Source: an uncultured Croceitalea sp. (GTDB lineage: Bacteria; Bacteroidota; Bacteroidia; Flavobacteriales; Flavobacteriaceae). Taken from it: a stretch of 64,000 nucleotides of DNA. The translations under genes were made by a program, and so were the position numbers. Shown one piece after another: positions 36,002-46,231 of this stretch (positions are counted from its first letter, which is position 1; each line of letters starts with the position of its first letter). The notes beneath the pieces were generated by a model. That model had not been told where the DNA came from and ran no database searches. It saw nothing but the letters and a program-made list of their open reading frames with translations. The stretch covers positions 29,836 through 93,835 of the forward strand of contig CANLWK010000010.1 of assembly GCA_947494805.1 (NCBI GenBank), in the 5' to 3' direction.

Positions 36002-37390
36002 CTATGTTATAATTTGTAAAGGTTTGGTCTGTCCCCAATTTCCTCTGGTAAAATCAGGAAATGGCTGCGGTGCCCCACTAGCCGCAACCGAAAGCTCACT
36101 CAAAGGTGCTACAGCGCTCCACAAGCAACCCTCATAGATGTTTTGGTCCAGCGGCAAGCCTTTTTGTAGGCATTCAACAATACGATAGACCATAATACCA
36201 TCCATACCGCCATGACCACTGCCTTTTGCTGCTTGGTTCAAGCGTTTGTACAACGGATGATCGTATTTCTCATAAAGTACGTCAAGTTGTTCGCCCTGTA
36301 CCCAAGTATGATGGTCGGTCGTGACGTTTTCCACACCTCCTTCCAAGGCAACACGAGTTGGGAAACCAGCCAAGGTTCCCGTGGTGCCTTGCACTAAGTT
36401 GAGTCTTGAATACGGTCTTGGACTTGTTTCGTCCCACTGAACCATAATTGTCCTGCCCAAATGGGTTTTAATGATTGAAGTATTTAAATCCCCACCTTTG
36501 AAATCAAGAGCGTTCCACTTGTGATCTTCTGGGTAGTTCTTCTTGGCAAAGGTGGTTCTTCCCCTACTTGGGGTTGAAAAGGAAACTAAACTTGAAAACA
36601 TATCTTCACCCCTTCCCAAGTTCATATACTGTGCTACAGGCCCTAAACCATGTGTAGGATATAGATTGCCGTTACGTTTAGCGTAATGATGCGTACGCCA
36701 AGAGCCGGTACCTCGCTCCTGCTCTTCCATCTGCCAACGCAATTCGTGTATATATGCCGCTTCACCATGTAGTATTTCACCAATGACCCCTTGCCGGCAC
36801 ATATTCAAAAACATCAATTCATCACGACTATAATTCACATTTTCAAGCATCATACAATGCTTTTGGGTTTGTTCACTCGTATCTATGATGCTCCACATAT
36901 CATCAATTGTCACAGCAATGGGTACTTCTACAAAAGCATGCGCACCTCGCTGCATGGCTTCAATGGCCATAGGAGCATGGCTTTTCCAATTTGTGGCAAT
37001 GAAAACCACATCTGGTCTTACTTCTTTCAACATTTTTCGCCATTGGTCTTCATCTCCAAAATATTGGGCAATATTCTGGTGCTTACTAGCATCGGCCACC
37101 TCACGGACCCAACCGATTTTTTCTTTGACCAAATCTTCATATACGTCACATATGGCCACCACCTCGGTACCGGGCAGGGCAGCCAAAAACTTTAGATGGT
37201 CTCCTCCCCTAGCCCCTACGCCAATAAAGGCAGCCCGAATGTTCTCTAACTTCTGAGCGGTAAAACCACCCATATAGGTTTGATTGAAAGGGCGTTCTTT
37301 GGCAGCTTTCAAATAGCTGGGTGCCATGGATACCGCTGCGGCCGAAAGAGAGGTTTTTTTAAGAAAATTACGTCGGTTCAGGTTTTTCAT
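36002..37390 (-). CDS. Tat-exported Gfo/Idh/MocA protein, GH109-like
   Basis: A 462-residue NAD-binding protein with a twin-arginine signal (NRRNFLKKTSLSAAA at 5-19). The start at 37390 places the signal at the N-terminus. The Rossmann GIGAR-type start FIGVGARGGDHL and many GH109 features follow: MMLENVNYSRDELMFLN, LHGEAAYIHELRWQ, TGSWRTHHYAKRNGNLYPTHGLGPVAQY. GH109 enzymes use NAD to cleave N-acetylgalactosaminides through an oxidation-elimination route. The family match is good; that the substrate is GalNAc is inference. Downstream lies the hydroxylase. Confidence 0.82.
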   Translation of the reverse strand: MKNLNRRNFLKKTSLSAAAVSMAPSYLKAAKERPFNQTYMGGFTAQKLENIRAAFIGVGARGGDHLKFLAALPGTEVVAICDVYEDLVKEKIGWVREVADASKHQNIAQYFGDEDQWRKMLKEVRPDVVFIATNWKSHAPMAIEAMQRGAHAFVEVPIAVTIDDMWSIIDTSEQTQKHCMMLENVNYSRDELMFLNMCRQGVIGEILHGEAAYIHELRWQMEEQERGTGSWRTHHYAKRNGNLYPTHGLGPVAQYMNLGRGEDMFSSLVSFSTPSRGRTTFAKKNYPEDHKWNALDFKGGDLNTSIIKTHLGRTIMVQWDETSPRPYSRLNLVQGTTGTLAGFPTRVALEGGVENVTTDHHTWVQGEQLDVLYEKYDHPLYKRLNQAAKGSGHGGMDGIMVYRIVECLQKGLPLDQNIYEGCLWSAVAPLSELSVAASGAPQPFPDFTRGNWGQTKPLQIIT

Positions 37391-37589
37391 TACAAGATAG
37401 TTGTGGTTTGGTGGTATTGTAATCGACAACTTCTGCACTAAAAGCTATCATATAGGGGCTCAAACCGATAATCGGCTAGTAGGTCTCAAATTACTAAAAA
37501 TCATTGAAATGTAATGATATTCACATAAGTTAGAATCAGCATCTATTTTAAAATTCATCATTGTCGATGTCGGTATCGGAAAGGGGTAA

Positions 37590-39890
37590 TCAATGTTTTG
37601 CGTCAATCTTTACAACTACAGATTTACTGATAGGGGTATTGCTTTTTTCAGCAAACTCGTCTATGGGCACCAGCACATTGGTCTCTGGGAAATATGCGGC
37701 CAGGTTTCCTTTCGGAATTTGATAGGGAATCACCTTGAATTGCTCGGCCCGGCGCAACACATCGCCATAATTTGAAGTCAAATCAACCACTTGCTTTTCA
37801 CTGATTCCTTTAGCCTTCATCTCTTCAGGGTTCATAAATACAATTCGTCGCTCTCCATGAATACCACGATACCTATCATTCATATCATAAATAGTCGTAT
37901 TGAATTGGTCATGGCTTCTAATGGTCATGAGCACATATTCGTCTTCTTTTAAATCATAATTCGGTACTGGACAGACCGAAAACTGCGCACGGCCACCGGG
38001 CAGTTTTGAAAAATCTCCTACCCGCACATTGTTGGGCAAATAAAACCCTGAGCCTTTTGATCGTTTTGAATAGTCTTCATAACCTTGGTACACTGCTGCT
38101 ATCTTTTCACGTATGAGTTCATAATCTTCGCCCAAAGTCAACCAATCAATGGTATGCTTGCCATCAAAATAGGCGTTGGCCATTTCGGCCACAATACTTG
38201 GCTCACTTTGCAAAAAAGTACTGACGGGAGTTCGGCCTCCAGCACTTTGGTGTACCTTGCCCATACTGTTCTCAACCGTCACAAAGCGTTTTTTTCCCTT
38301 TACCTCATCCATTTCGGTTCGACCCAAGGTCGGCAATATCAATGCTGTTTTACCTGTAATCAAATGCCCTCTATTTAATTTGGTGGCAATGGACACCGTT
38401 AAATCACAATTTTGCAATGCCTCAGCAGTGTAGTTAGTATCGGATGCTGCCGACACAAAATTTCCGCCCAGGGCAATAAACACTTTTGCACTACCTTCAT
38501 ACATTGCCTTGATGCAATGCACAGTATCCAACCCTTCTTTGTCCGGAGCATCAAAACCAAACACTTTTTTTAACGAAGCGTTCAATGGCTTTGAAACGTG
38601 GTGCATGATCCCGACACTTCGATCCCCTTGCACATTACTATGCCCTCTAACAGGGCATGTACCCGAACCCTTTTTACCCAGACTACCTTTCAATAAAAGT
38701 AGGTTGACACATTCTTTAATGTTATCAACCCCGTTCTTGTGTTGGGTCAAACCCATTGCCCAACAGATTATAATTCTTTTGCGCTTTGCCAATAGGTCAA
38801 CGGCTTCATCAATTTTCGCAGAAGCAACTCCGCACTGTTTTAAAAGCACTTGTTCAGATTGCTGATCTAAACTCGCTATCAAATCTTGATAACCAGATGT
38901 TTTTTTTGCTATGAAATCGTGGTCAAAAACACCTTCTCCATTGCGTTCTTTAGCTAATAAGCGCTTCATCATTAGTTTTAGCAAAGCAACATCTTGATTG
39001 ATTTTTACTTGAAGAAAAACATCGGTAAGCACGGTACCGGAGCCCATAATTCCGCTAACTTTCTGGGGGTTTTTAAACCGGACGAGACCTGCTTCCTCCA
39101 ACGGGTTTATGGTAATTATCTTTCCCCCGTTTTTTTTACATTTCTCTAAAGCCGATAACATTCTTGGGTGGTTTGTGCCCGGGTTTTGACCTATGACCAT
39201 GACCACTTCGGCATCGTACAGATCATCAAGTGTCACTGAGCCCTTACCAATGCCCAAAGTCTCACCAAGGGCAACGCCACTTGATTCATGACACATATTG
39301 GAACAGTCAGGCATGTTATTGGTACCAAAAGCTCTTACGAAAAGACCATATAAAAAGGCCGCTTCATTACTTGAACGCCCTGAAGTATAAAAAACCGCCT
39401 CGTCGGGTGAATTCAGTTGATGTAGCTGTTTGGCTATAAGTTCATAGGCATTTGCCCAACTTATCGGTTCATAATGAACTGAATTAGGTTTTAAGATCAT
39501 TGGTTCGGTCAACCGACCGCTTTTGCCAATTGCGAAATCGGACCAACGGGAAAGTGTTTCAACAGAGTATTTTTCAAAAAAACTGGCATCTGCTCGCTTG
39601 GGTGAGGTCTCCTCGGCGATTGCTTTTGCTCCATTCTCGCAATACTCACCAAGTTTAGAAGGTGTATCTGGATCTGGCCAAGCACAACCAGGACAATCAA
39701 AACCTTCTTTTTGATTCATTGTATTTAAAGTGGACAAGGCTTTGTAAAGCCCGGCTTCTTTGTTCAAATGCGCAATAGTACTTTTGATCGCAGTCAGTCC
39801 GGCAGCATAGTCAGATGGCGAAGTCACCTTTAGGTCAGAAAAGGTTATATCGCCCGTAGTTGAAATATTTCGTTTTGTCGATTTTGACAT
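37590..39890 (-). CDS. FdhF/YdeP-family molybdopterin oxidoreductase
   Basis: A 766-residue molybdopterin (bis-MGD) enzyme of the YdeP branch, related to formate dehydrogenase H. Cys66 and Cys69 (DCPGCAWPD) plus Cys84 lie at the N-terminus; MCHESSGVALG, GTNHPRMLSALEK and CPVRGHSNVQGDRS follow, and the C-terminal domain has TIRSHDQFNTTIYD. No selenocysteine codon is needed: the frame is open without in-frame TGA. No signal peptide, so cytoplasmic. Physiological substrate unknown; E. coli YdeP is linked to acid resistance. A perfect 16-bp inverted repeat lies immediately upstream of its start. Confidence 0.88.
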   Translation of the reverse strand: MSKSTKRNISTTGDITFSDLKVTSPSDYAAGLTAIKSTIAHLNKEAGLYKALSTLNTMNQKEGFDCPGCAWPDPDTPSKLGEYCENGAKAIAEETSPKRADASFFEKYSVETLSRWSDFAIGKSGRLTEPMILKPNSVHYEPISWANAYELIAKQLHQLNSPDEAVFYTSGRSSNEAAFLYGLFVRAFGTNNMPDCSNMCHESSGVALGETLGIGKGSVTLDDLYDAEVVMVIGQNPGTNHPRMLSALEKCKKNGGKIITINPLEEAGLVRFKNPQKVSGIMGSGTVLTDVFLQVKINQDVALLKLMMKRLLAKERNGEGVFDHDFIAKKTSGYQDLIASLDQQSEQVLLKQCGVASAKIDEAVDLLAKRKRIIICWAMGLTQHKNGVDNIKECVNLLLLKGSLGKKGSGTCPVRGHSNVQGDRSVGIMHHVSKPLNASLKKVFGFDAPDKEGLDTVHCIKAMYEGSAKVFIALGGNFVSAASDTNYTAEALQNCDLTVSIATKLNRGHLITGKTALILPTLGRTEMDEVKGKKRFVTVENSMGKVHQSAGGRTPVSTFLQSEPSIVAEMANAYFDGKHTIDWLTLGEDYELIREKIAAVYQGYEDYSKRSKGSGFYLPNNVRVGDFSKLPGGRAQFSVCPVPNYDLKEDEYVLMTIRSHDQFNTTIYDMNDRYRGIHGERRIVFMNPEEMKAKGISEKQVVDLTSNYGDVLRRAEQFKVIPYQIPKGNLAAYFPETNVLVPIDEFAEKSNTPISKSVVVKIDAKH

Positions 39891-39895
39891 GTCTC

Positions 39896-39929
39896 GTGGG
39901 ATAAGACTTAAAATTAAGTCTTATCCCAC
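39896..39929 (-). promoter_or_regulatory. Perfect 16-bp inverted repeat just upstream of the YdeP-type gene
   Basis: The arms 39896-39911 and 39914-39929 are perfectly complementary around a 2-bp centre. On the minus strand, the repeat ends 5 bases before the ATG of the oxidoreductase gene and follows the stop of the metallo-hydrolase gene by 22 bp. No T-run follows, so it is a poor terminator. It may be an operator or an mRNA hairpin at the start codon. Confidence 0.7.
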
Positions 39930-39951
39930 AAAATAAATAGTGTAATTGTGG

Positions 39952-40836
39952 CTAATCTGCAGATTTATAAATAAACTCCACAATACGGTCTGCATTTATA
40001 AACCCTTGGCCATGGGTAGCATCCCATTCTTTTGAAACACCCATTTCTTGAACTTGCTCCAATGAGTTACCGGCTGACCTAGCCTCTTTAACACGTTCTC
40101 GAAGTGTTGTGATTACATTCAAATAATTTTGTAAATCACTTTTAGTAGCTACTTTACCGTGCCCAGGAATGATTTTGGTATCGTCATCAATCATGCCCAA
40201 CACCATGGTCACATTACTGACAAGTCCATCAACATCGCCCCCCGAGTTCAAATCGATATAGGGATAGCGTCCTGAGAAAAAATTGTCTCCCATATGTATG
40301 ACATTATCTTCCGGAAAATAATAATATGAATCTCCATCTGTATGTGCATCATTTACATGCATAGCGTACATGGTATTGCCATTATCGAGATATAAGGTGA
40401 GTTTATCATTAAAAGTAACTACGGGCAAGGCAATTTCAGGAGATGGTTCAACAATACGTCCGCCACCGCGGTCTTGCTTGGTCGACATGCGTTGACGTAC
40501 ATTCTCGTGTGCGATAATGATAGCACCCTGTGTTGCCATATTTTTGTTGCCACCGGTATGGTCGCCGTGCCAATGGGTATTCAAAACCCACTTTACAGGC
40601 TTATCGGTCAAAGTCTTCACGTGGGCCAAAATCTTATCAGAAAGCGGATCAAATTGATCATCAATAAGATATGCGGTCTCTTCTCCAATTGCCAAGCCTA
40701 TATTGCCCCCTGCTCCAAAAAGCACATAAATATTGTCGCTAAGTTTTTCAGATGTAATTTCGATATTGCTCCAATCACGTTGTCCGTAAGCGTTGACAAC
40801 AATGGTCACCAGACAAACAAAAACTATTTTTTTCAT
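39952..40836 (-). CDS. Secreted metallo-beta-lactamase-fold hydrolase
   Basis: A 294-residue MBL-fold protein with signal peptide (residues 1-18, VFVCLVTIVVNAYGQ). The metal motif HTHWHGDHTGG at about residue 107 and later ligands (MHVNDAHTDGDSY, IIPGHGKV) are complete. Such secreted forms resemble SoxH/quinoprotein-relay or subclass B3 lactamase-like hydrolases; a true beta-lactamase role cannot be claimed from sequence. It lies between PepSY and YdeP-type genes on one strand, so it may act in the same process. Confidence 0.85.
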   Translation of the reverse strand: MKKIVFVCLVTIVVNAYGQRDWSNIEITSEKLSDNIYVLFGAGGNIGLAIGEETAYLIDDQFDPLSDKILAHVKTLTDKPVKWVLNTHWHGDHTGGNKNMATQGAIIIAHENVRQRMSTKQDRGGGRIVEPSPEIALPVVTFNDKLTLYLDNGNTMYAMHVNDAHTDGDSYYYFPEDNVIHMGDNFFSGRYPYIDLNSGGDVDGLVSNVTMVLGMIDDDTKIIPGHGKVATKSDLQNYLNVITTLRERVKEARSAGNSLEQVQEMGVSKEWDATHGQGFINADRIVEFIYKSAD

Positions 40837-40886
40837 TTTTTTAGTTTGAGGTTATAGAGCAATAAGTTACACAATTGCACTAAACC

Positions 40887-41402
40887 TTACACCAAGAGCA
40901 AAATGAGTGTCAAGACAATTCCCGAAGCGGCAAAATACATTCCCTTTTTAAAAACGGTCGTGTTGGGTAGAAACATCCAGAAAGCGGATACCACAAAAAA
41001 CAATAGGGCCACTCCAAAGAAAATATTCAAAAAGAAAAGCGGGTCTGCTGATTTGGCCTTGTGCATATGGGCCATTTTATCTAACAACAGTGGCAATTGC
41101 TTGGTGGTGTAACGGACCGCTCCTGTTTGAGAATTGTAGGTTCCCCTATCGAATGTTGCAATCTCCCCTTCTACAGTGCTAAAGCTTAGTCGCTTGATTT
41201 TTATGACTTTACCGAGTTCTTTGGCATTAAGGTTTGTGGCGACTTGCCTTTCATTAAGAATTTCTTTCTTTAAAAAATCAGTGTCGCGAAAAATCAATAA
41301 AACTCCACTTAAGGCATAAACCGCCATAATACCTGCTAAAAAGAACCCTAAATACCTGTGGTAAGTTCTCATTTTATTGGACAATTCCCTTTGTTTTGAC
41401 AT
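40887..41402 (-). CDS. PepSY-type membrane protein
   Basis: A 171-residue protein with a PepSY-associated arrangement: a TM at residues 15-35 (YLGFFLAGIMAVYALSGVLLIF), a periplasmic part of about 90 residues with the PepSY-like VIKIKRLSFSTVEGEIATF, then two TM segments at the C-terminus. These proteins often belong to redox or iron-related membrane systems. It is 75 bp downstream of valS and 50 bp upstream of the metallo-hydrolase. Confidence 0.78.
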   Translation of the reverse strand: MSKQRELSNKMRTYHRYLGFFLAGIMAVYALSGVLLIFRDTDFLKKEILNERQVATNLNAKELGKVIKIKRLSFSTVEGEIATFDRGTYNSQTGAVRYTTKQLPLLLDKMAHMHKAKSADPLFFLNIFFGVALLFFVVSAFWMFLPNTTVFKKGMYFAASGIVLTLILLLV

Positions 41403-41477
41403 TATTTAGATTGATTTTAAACAGAAAATAAATTCGAATCTGCATCTTCGTATTTCTACCAACATGCCAAACCCATT

Positions 41478-44102
41478 TTAAGATAAACTTGCCAAACTCT
41501 TTTCTAAAGTTTCAATTTTGGCTTCTGCATCTGAGACTTTTTTGCGTTCCATTTCCACCACTTTTGGTGGTGCATTGTTCACAAAGCGCTCATTCGACAG
41601 TTTCTTTTGTACAGATTGCAGAAAGCCGCGAGTGTAATTCAACTCTTCGTTCAATTTTTCAATTTCGGCATCAATGTCAATGGCACCACCAATCGGAACA
41701 AAATATTCGTTGCTCTTGACCCTAAAACTAAGTGCACCGTCTACAGTATGCGCCACAGACTCAATACCTGAAAGATTGCCCAATTTGATAATAACCGCAT
41801 CCATAAGAGAACTGGCGTTCTCAGTATTTAGCTCTAAAAGTTCCAATATTTCTTTGTTAGGGATATTCTTTTCTTTTCGAATGTTCCTAATTCCCGAAAT
41901 AACCTCTGCCGCAAACTCAAATTCGGCAATTAACTTGCTATCAAAGGCTGATTTTTTTGGCCAATCTGCAATGCATAGGGCATTCTGAGGTGTTCTTTCA
42001 GCGATATGCTGCCAAACCTCTTCGGTCAAAAACGGCATAAAAGGATGCAATAGTTTTAAATTGGCCTCAAACAGCTTAATAACGGTATTTAAGGTCTTTT
42101 TATCAATCGGCTGTTGGTATGCCGGTTTGATAATCTCTAACAACCATGAACAGAAATCGTCCCAAACCAACTTATAAATGGCCATCAAGGCATCAGAAAT
42201 TCGATACTTGCCGTAATGATCTTCAATCTCGGCCAAGGTCTGTTGAAACTTAGCGGCAAACCAATCCAACCCAATTTTAGCTGCCTGGGGTTGTTCAATA
42301 TCGGCCACTTCCCAACCTTTGATCAGACGAAAAGCATTCCAAATTTTATTTGAAAAGTTTTTCCCCTGTTGACACAAGGCCTCGTCAAACATCAAATCAT
42401 TACCTGCTGCAGAGCTTAGCAATAGCCCAACGCGAACACCATCAGCACCATATTCTTCTATTAGTTTTAAAGCATCCGGAGAATTACCAAGCTGTTTTGA
42501 CATTTTTCGACGTTGCTTGTCACGCACCAGTCCTGTTAAATAGACATTTTCATAAGGACGTTCATTTCTGAACTCATATCCTGCAACTATCATTCGAGCC
42601 ACCCAGAAAAAGAGAATATCGGGACCCGTGACCAAATCATTGGTAGGGTAATAATAATTGATTTCTTCATTATCAGGCTCCAAGATTCCACCAAAAACAC
42701 TAATGGGCCATAGCCAAGATGAAAACCATGTATCAAGCACATCTGGATCTTGCCTTAAGTCTGATTCTTGGATTTTTGGATTTTTAGATTGTGCCTGTCT
42801 GAGCGCCTCTTCTTTGGTTTCTGCAACTACAAAATCATCTTGTCCATCACCATAGTAATAGGCAGGTATCTGTTGTCCCCACCATAATTGCCTCGAAATA
42901 TTCCAATCACGGATGTTTTCCATCCAATGACGATAGGTATTCTTGAATTTTTCAGGAAAAAGCTTTACTTCACCCGATTCCATTACCGCATCTAGGGCGG
43001 GTTTTGCCAAGTCTTCCATTTTCAAGAACCACTGATCCGAAAGACGGGGTTCTATAACAGCCTTTGTTCGCTCTGAAGTACCTACTTTGTTGGTATGTTG
43101 TTCTGTCTTGACCAAAAACCCTTTTTCTTCAAGTTCTTTGGCAATTTCTTTACGTACCACAAAACGGTCCTTACCTTCATAATGCAGCCCAAAACTATTA
43201 AGAGAAGCATCCTCATTGAAGATATCGACAACCTCAAGGTTGTGCTTCTCACCTAAATTTTTATCATTTTCATCATGAGCAGGTGTTACTTTTAAGCATC
43301 CCGTACCAAATTCAACATCGACATATTCATCTTCAATGATGGGAATCACCCGATTACAAATGGGTACTATCGCCTTTTTACCCTTTAAATGTGTATATCG
43401 GTCGTCATTCGGATTAATACAAATGGCAGTATCACCCAAAATTGTTTCAGGTCTTGTGGTGGCAATGGTCACCTGCTCATCAGAACCTTCAATTTTATAC
43501 GATAAATAATATAATAAGCCTTGGCGCTCTTCGTAGTTGACTTCTTCATCAGAAAGGGTGGTTTTGGCCTCAGGATCCCAATTGACCATTCGATACCCTC
43601 TGTAAATCAATCCCTTGCTATATAAATCAATAAAGACTTTGATAACTGAAGCTGACATATCGTCATCCATGGTAAACTTTGTTCGGCTCCAATCACAAGA
43701 ACAGCCCAGTTTCTTCAACTGTTGTAAAATTACACCGCCATATTCGTCAGTCCAGTCCCAAGCATGTTTTAAGAACTCCTCACGTGTCAAATCCGTTTTA
43801 CGGATTCCTTGTTCCTTCAATTTTGCTACCACCTTAGCCTCGGTGGCTATCGAGGCATGGTCCATACCCGGTACCCAACAGGCGTTTTTGCCCTCTAAAC
43901 GGGCTTTACGAATCAGAACATCTTGTATGGTGTTGTTCAACATATGGCCCATATGTAAAACACCGGTAACATTTGGTGGCGGAATTACAATGGTATAAGG
44001 CTCTCTATCATCAGGTTTTGAAGTGAAATAGTCATATTGCATCCAGTAATCATACCAATGCTTTTCAACCTTATTGGGGTCATATTTTGATGGAATTTCC
44101 AT
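41478..44102 (-). CDS. valS: Valyl-tRNA synthetase
   Basis: Class I aminoacyl-tRNA synthetase, 874 residues. The HIGH box appears as [15 protein letters not shown] near residue 45, the KMSKS loop as KMSKQLGNS, and an editing (CP1) domain with [13 protein letters not shown] and [17 protein letters not shown] lies between. A C-terminal coiled coil binds tRNA. The ATG at 44102 ([12 protein letters not shown]) is preferred; the longer frame has no family similarity. Confidence 0.97.
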   Translation of the reverse strand: MEIPSKYDPNKVEKHWYDYWMQYDYFTSKPDDREPYTIVIPPPNVTGVLHMGHMLNNTIQDVLIRKARLEGKNACWVPGMDHASIATEAKVVAKLKEQGIRKTDLTREEFLKHAWDWTDEYGGVILQQLKKLGCSCDWSRTKFTMDDDMSASVIKVFIDLYSKGLIYRGYRMVNWDPEAKTTLSDEEVNYEERQGLLYYLSYKIEGSDEQVTIATTRPETILGDTAICINPNDDRYTHLKGKKAIVPICNRVIPIIEDEYVDVEFGTGCLKVTPAHDENDKNLGEKHNLEVVDIFNEDASLNSFGLHYEGKDRFVVRKEIAKELEEKGFLVKTEQHTNKVGTSERTKAVIEPRLSDQWFLKMEDLAKPALDAVMESGEVKLFPEKFKNTYRHWMENIRDWNISRQLWWGQQIPAYYYGDGQDDFVVAETKEEALRQAQSKNPKIQESDLRQDPDVLDTWFSSWLWPISVFGGILEPDNEEINYYYPTNDLVTGPDILFFWVARMIVAGYEFRNERPYENVYLTGLVRDKQRRKMSKQLGNSPDALKLIEEYGADGVRVGLLLSSAAGNDLMFDEALCQQGKNFSNKIWNAFRLIKGWEVADIEQPQAAKIGLDWFAAKFQQTLAEIEDHYGKYRISDALMAIYKLVWDDFCSWLLEIIKPAYQQPIDKKTLNTVIKLFEANLKLLHPFMPFLTEEVWQHIAERTPQNALCIADWPKKSAFDSKLIAEFEFAAEVISGIRNIRKEKNIPNKEILELLELNTENASSLMDAVIIKLGNLSGIESVAHTVDGALSFRVKSNEYFVPIGGAIDIDAEIEKLNEELNYTRGFLQSVQKKLSNERFVNNAPPKVVEMERKKVSDAEAKIETLEKSLASLS

Positions 44103-44303
44103 TTTTCGGTACAGTTTTTGTAAAATAATAGCGGATTGAAGAATCAAAAAGGAATGGCGCTATGTTAAAATTGCGCTATTCTTCGGCGATTGGCCAATCC
44201 TTGAAATACGAAACAAAAATAAGTAACGTTATTAGAAGACAAAAGAATTTTGGATGTAGGTTCAAATCATTTACATTTGAAGTTCCTCAAAAAAACAAGA
44301 AAG

Positions 44304-44690
44304 ATGAAAAGAACAGTACTTTTATTATTTGTAGGTCTTTTGGCCTTTACCGTAAAAGCACAAGACAAAACTGCAAAAATCGAGTTCAAAGCTGAGACCG
44401 TCGATTATGGAGAAATTGAAAAAGGCAGTGATGGTGTTCGTGTATTCGAGTTTACCAATACCGGTGATGTACCTTTGGTCATTAGCGATGTAAAATCTAG
44501 TTGTGGATGTACAATACCCAAGAAGCCCGATGCGCCTATCATGCCTGGTGATAAAGGTGAGATTCAAGTTAAATATGATACAAAACGTGTTGGACCAATA
44601 CGAAAGGCAATTACAGTAACTTCAAATGCTGATACACCGACCAAGGTCTTAAAAATCAAGGGAACAGTAAAGGCAGACGGAGCCAAATAA
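44304..44690 (+). CDS. DUF1573 periplasmic protein
   Basis: A 128-residue exported protein. The signal is residues 1-19 (LLLFVGLLAFTVKAQ). DUF1573 is a single beta-sandwich domain; the motif with paired Cys SSCGCTIPKKP is visible, and the frame ends with VLKIKGTV. Function unknown; the CGC pair may bind metal or be a redox site. ATG at 44304 gives the correct signal peptide. A strong terminator follows. Confidence 0.85.
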   Translation: MKRTVLLLFVGLLAFTVKAQDKTAKIEFKAETVDYGEIEKGSDGVRVFEFTNTGDVPLVISDVKSSCGCTIPKKPDAPIMPGDKGEIQVKYDTKRVGPIRKAITVTSNADTPTKVLKIKGTVKADGAK

Positions 44691-44713
44691 TTGGCTGTAG
44701 TCCATAGAAACAT

Positions 44714-44743
44714 AAGCCTTGACTTTTTGGTCAAGGCTTTTTT
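44714..44743. terminator. Intrinsic terminator between DUF1573 gene and convergent aspartyl protease gene
   Basis: A 10-bp perfect stem (44714-44723 with 44730-44739), loop of 6, and a T-run to 44743 on the plus strand. The arms also contain an A-run that becomes a T-run on the other strand, so it can act both ways. It overlaps the last codons of the minus-strand gene ending at 44731. Confidence 0.8.
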
Positions 44744-46077
44744 GTTTCAAAAATATCTTTAAGCACAAAGGTGAACAATAAGTCTTTGCTGTACCGTTCA
44801 ATTTGAACACGCACTTTTTTACCTTCTTTCTGGTTCAGCATTTGAAGAATCTCTTGTAGTTTGTAATCGTGGACCCTTTTGCCATTTACAGCTAAAATAA
44901 CATCTCCTTCTTTTAAACCGGCTTCTTCCGCCGGGCTTCCGGCACGTATACCTGACACTATTATTTCTGGCACCAAGCTCAATCGCGTTCTATTCTCCAT
45001 CAGAATTTGAACATTGCCAAAGTTCTTTTCTTCAAGTTTTACGACCCCTCTGGCATCTGTAATACTTCTTGCGATATAGCGAACCCCATTGTGCTGCAGG
45101 TCTATACCGGCAAGATTGTAATGGAACGGTTTGTTAAAATTGCCATTCTTGGCAAGCGTTATCTTATTTCTGGGGTAATCAAAAACAATATTAAAACGTT
45201 TCAGTACCTCACCGCCCACACTACCATTTCTATCACCAAAATCCTTAACATTTCCGAAGGACTCTCGATATGGAAAGGCCACTTTGGCTTCATTGAGCTG
45301 AAAACTGCCTATTCGTATTCCATTTACCTTAGTGCGCTTGCCGAAAATATTGCCACTCAAGCCTTTACCCAAAAAATCTTCGTAGTTGTTCTCTGGCACC
45401 TCAAGGCCTTTCTCAGGATCATGAAACAACCATAGGGCGTCACTGCTGCCGGTATCAACCAATAATTTTACCGGAACCTCAGAATTATCGTCCCTTGATA
45501 CGATACCATCAACAAATGCTTTCTTGCCATTAATGGTCAAGGGCATCGTCTCCTTTTTCTTTGAAGGGCGATAAGTATAATTATTGGGATTATAGAGTTT
45601 GAGGAAACCAGATGAGTAATTGACCTCTACAACAAAATCTTTAAAAAGGTCATACCCAATAATACCATGAACGGGAATGCCCAAAGAAGTAGAAAAGTTC
45701 AAATCCTTATCTAGAACAACATATAATGCTTGATTAAAGTTCTTGGCGTTTCCTATTTTGAATACGTTTTCTTCTGATTTTAAAGCTTTAATGGGCTCGC
45801 CCTCACCCAAACCACGAAGCGTAATTTCAGAAACATTGTTGATTTGAATGGAATCTTGTTCTGTTAGATTGAAAAGAATAGGGCTACTCACACCACTGTC
45901 CAATATAAAAGAAAGCTTTGCACCGTTCAATTCTACCGGCACTACCATCAAATTATTGACCAGTTCGAATCTGATCTTTTCAAACTTCTTTTTATTTGAA
46001 ATATGGAATCGCTGTGAAAATCCTAATATAGAAAAGCACAGAAAAAAGAGTAAAAGATAAATCCTTCTTTTTGCCAA
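44731..46077 (-). CDS. Retropepsin-like aspartyl protease with PDZ domain
   Basis: A 448-residue exported protein. Signal peptide at residues 1-21 (LLFFLCFSILGFSQ). Two aspartyl-protease-type repeats: LDSGVSSPILFN and LVDTGSSDALWLF, each carrying the D-[ST]-G motif; the C-terminal part is a PDZ domain with GIRAGSPAEEAGLKEGDVILAVNGK. Bacteroidota have many such periplasmic enzymes with unknown substrates. It stands alone and is convergent with the DUF1573 gene. Confidence 0.87.
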   Translation of the reverse strand: MAKRRIYLLLFFLCFSILGFSQRFHISNKKKFEKIRFELVNNLMVVPVELNGAKLSFILDSGVSSPILFNLTEQDSIQINNVSEITLRGLGEGEPIKALKSEENVFKIGNAKNFNQALYVVLDKDLNFSTSLGIPVHGIIGYDLFKDFVVEVNYSSGFLKLYNPNNYTYRPSKKKETMPLTINGKKAFVDGIVSRDDNSEVPVKLLVDTGSSDALWLFHDPEKGLEVPENNYEDFLGKGLSGNIFGKRTKVNGIRIGSFQLNEAKVAFPYRESFGNVKDFGDRNGSVGGEVLKRFNIVFDYPRNKITLAKNGNFNKPFHYNLAGIDLQHNGVRYIARSITDARGVVKLEEKNFGNVQILMENRTRLSLVPEIIVSGIRAGSPAEEAGLKEGDVILAVNGKRVHDYKLQEILQMLNQKEGKKVRVQIERYSKDLLFTFVLKDIFETKKP

Positions 46078-46231
46078 AATGTTTGTTACTAAAGGGTTGT
46101 ATTCTTAAATATAGCAAATTACTGGCAATCACGGACCACATTTAACATAGGTTAAGCTTTTCAAATAATGCTCCTATTAATTGCTTTGCACATGATGTTT
46201 ACGCATTTTTGTTGAAAATTATAAGGAGATT

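Noticed and set aside
37590-39890. Selenocysteine in the FdhF/YdeP-type enzyme
   Set aside because: The frame has no in-frame TGA; the enzyme uses other residues.
44162-44395. 77-codon open frame overlapping the DUF1573 start
   Set aside because: It runs in another frame across a clear signal-peptide gene.
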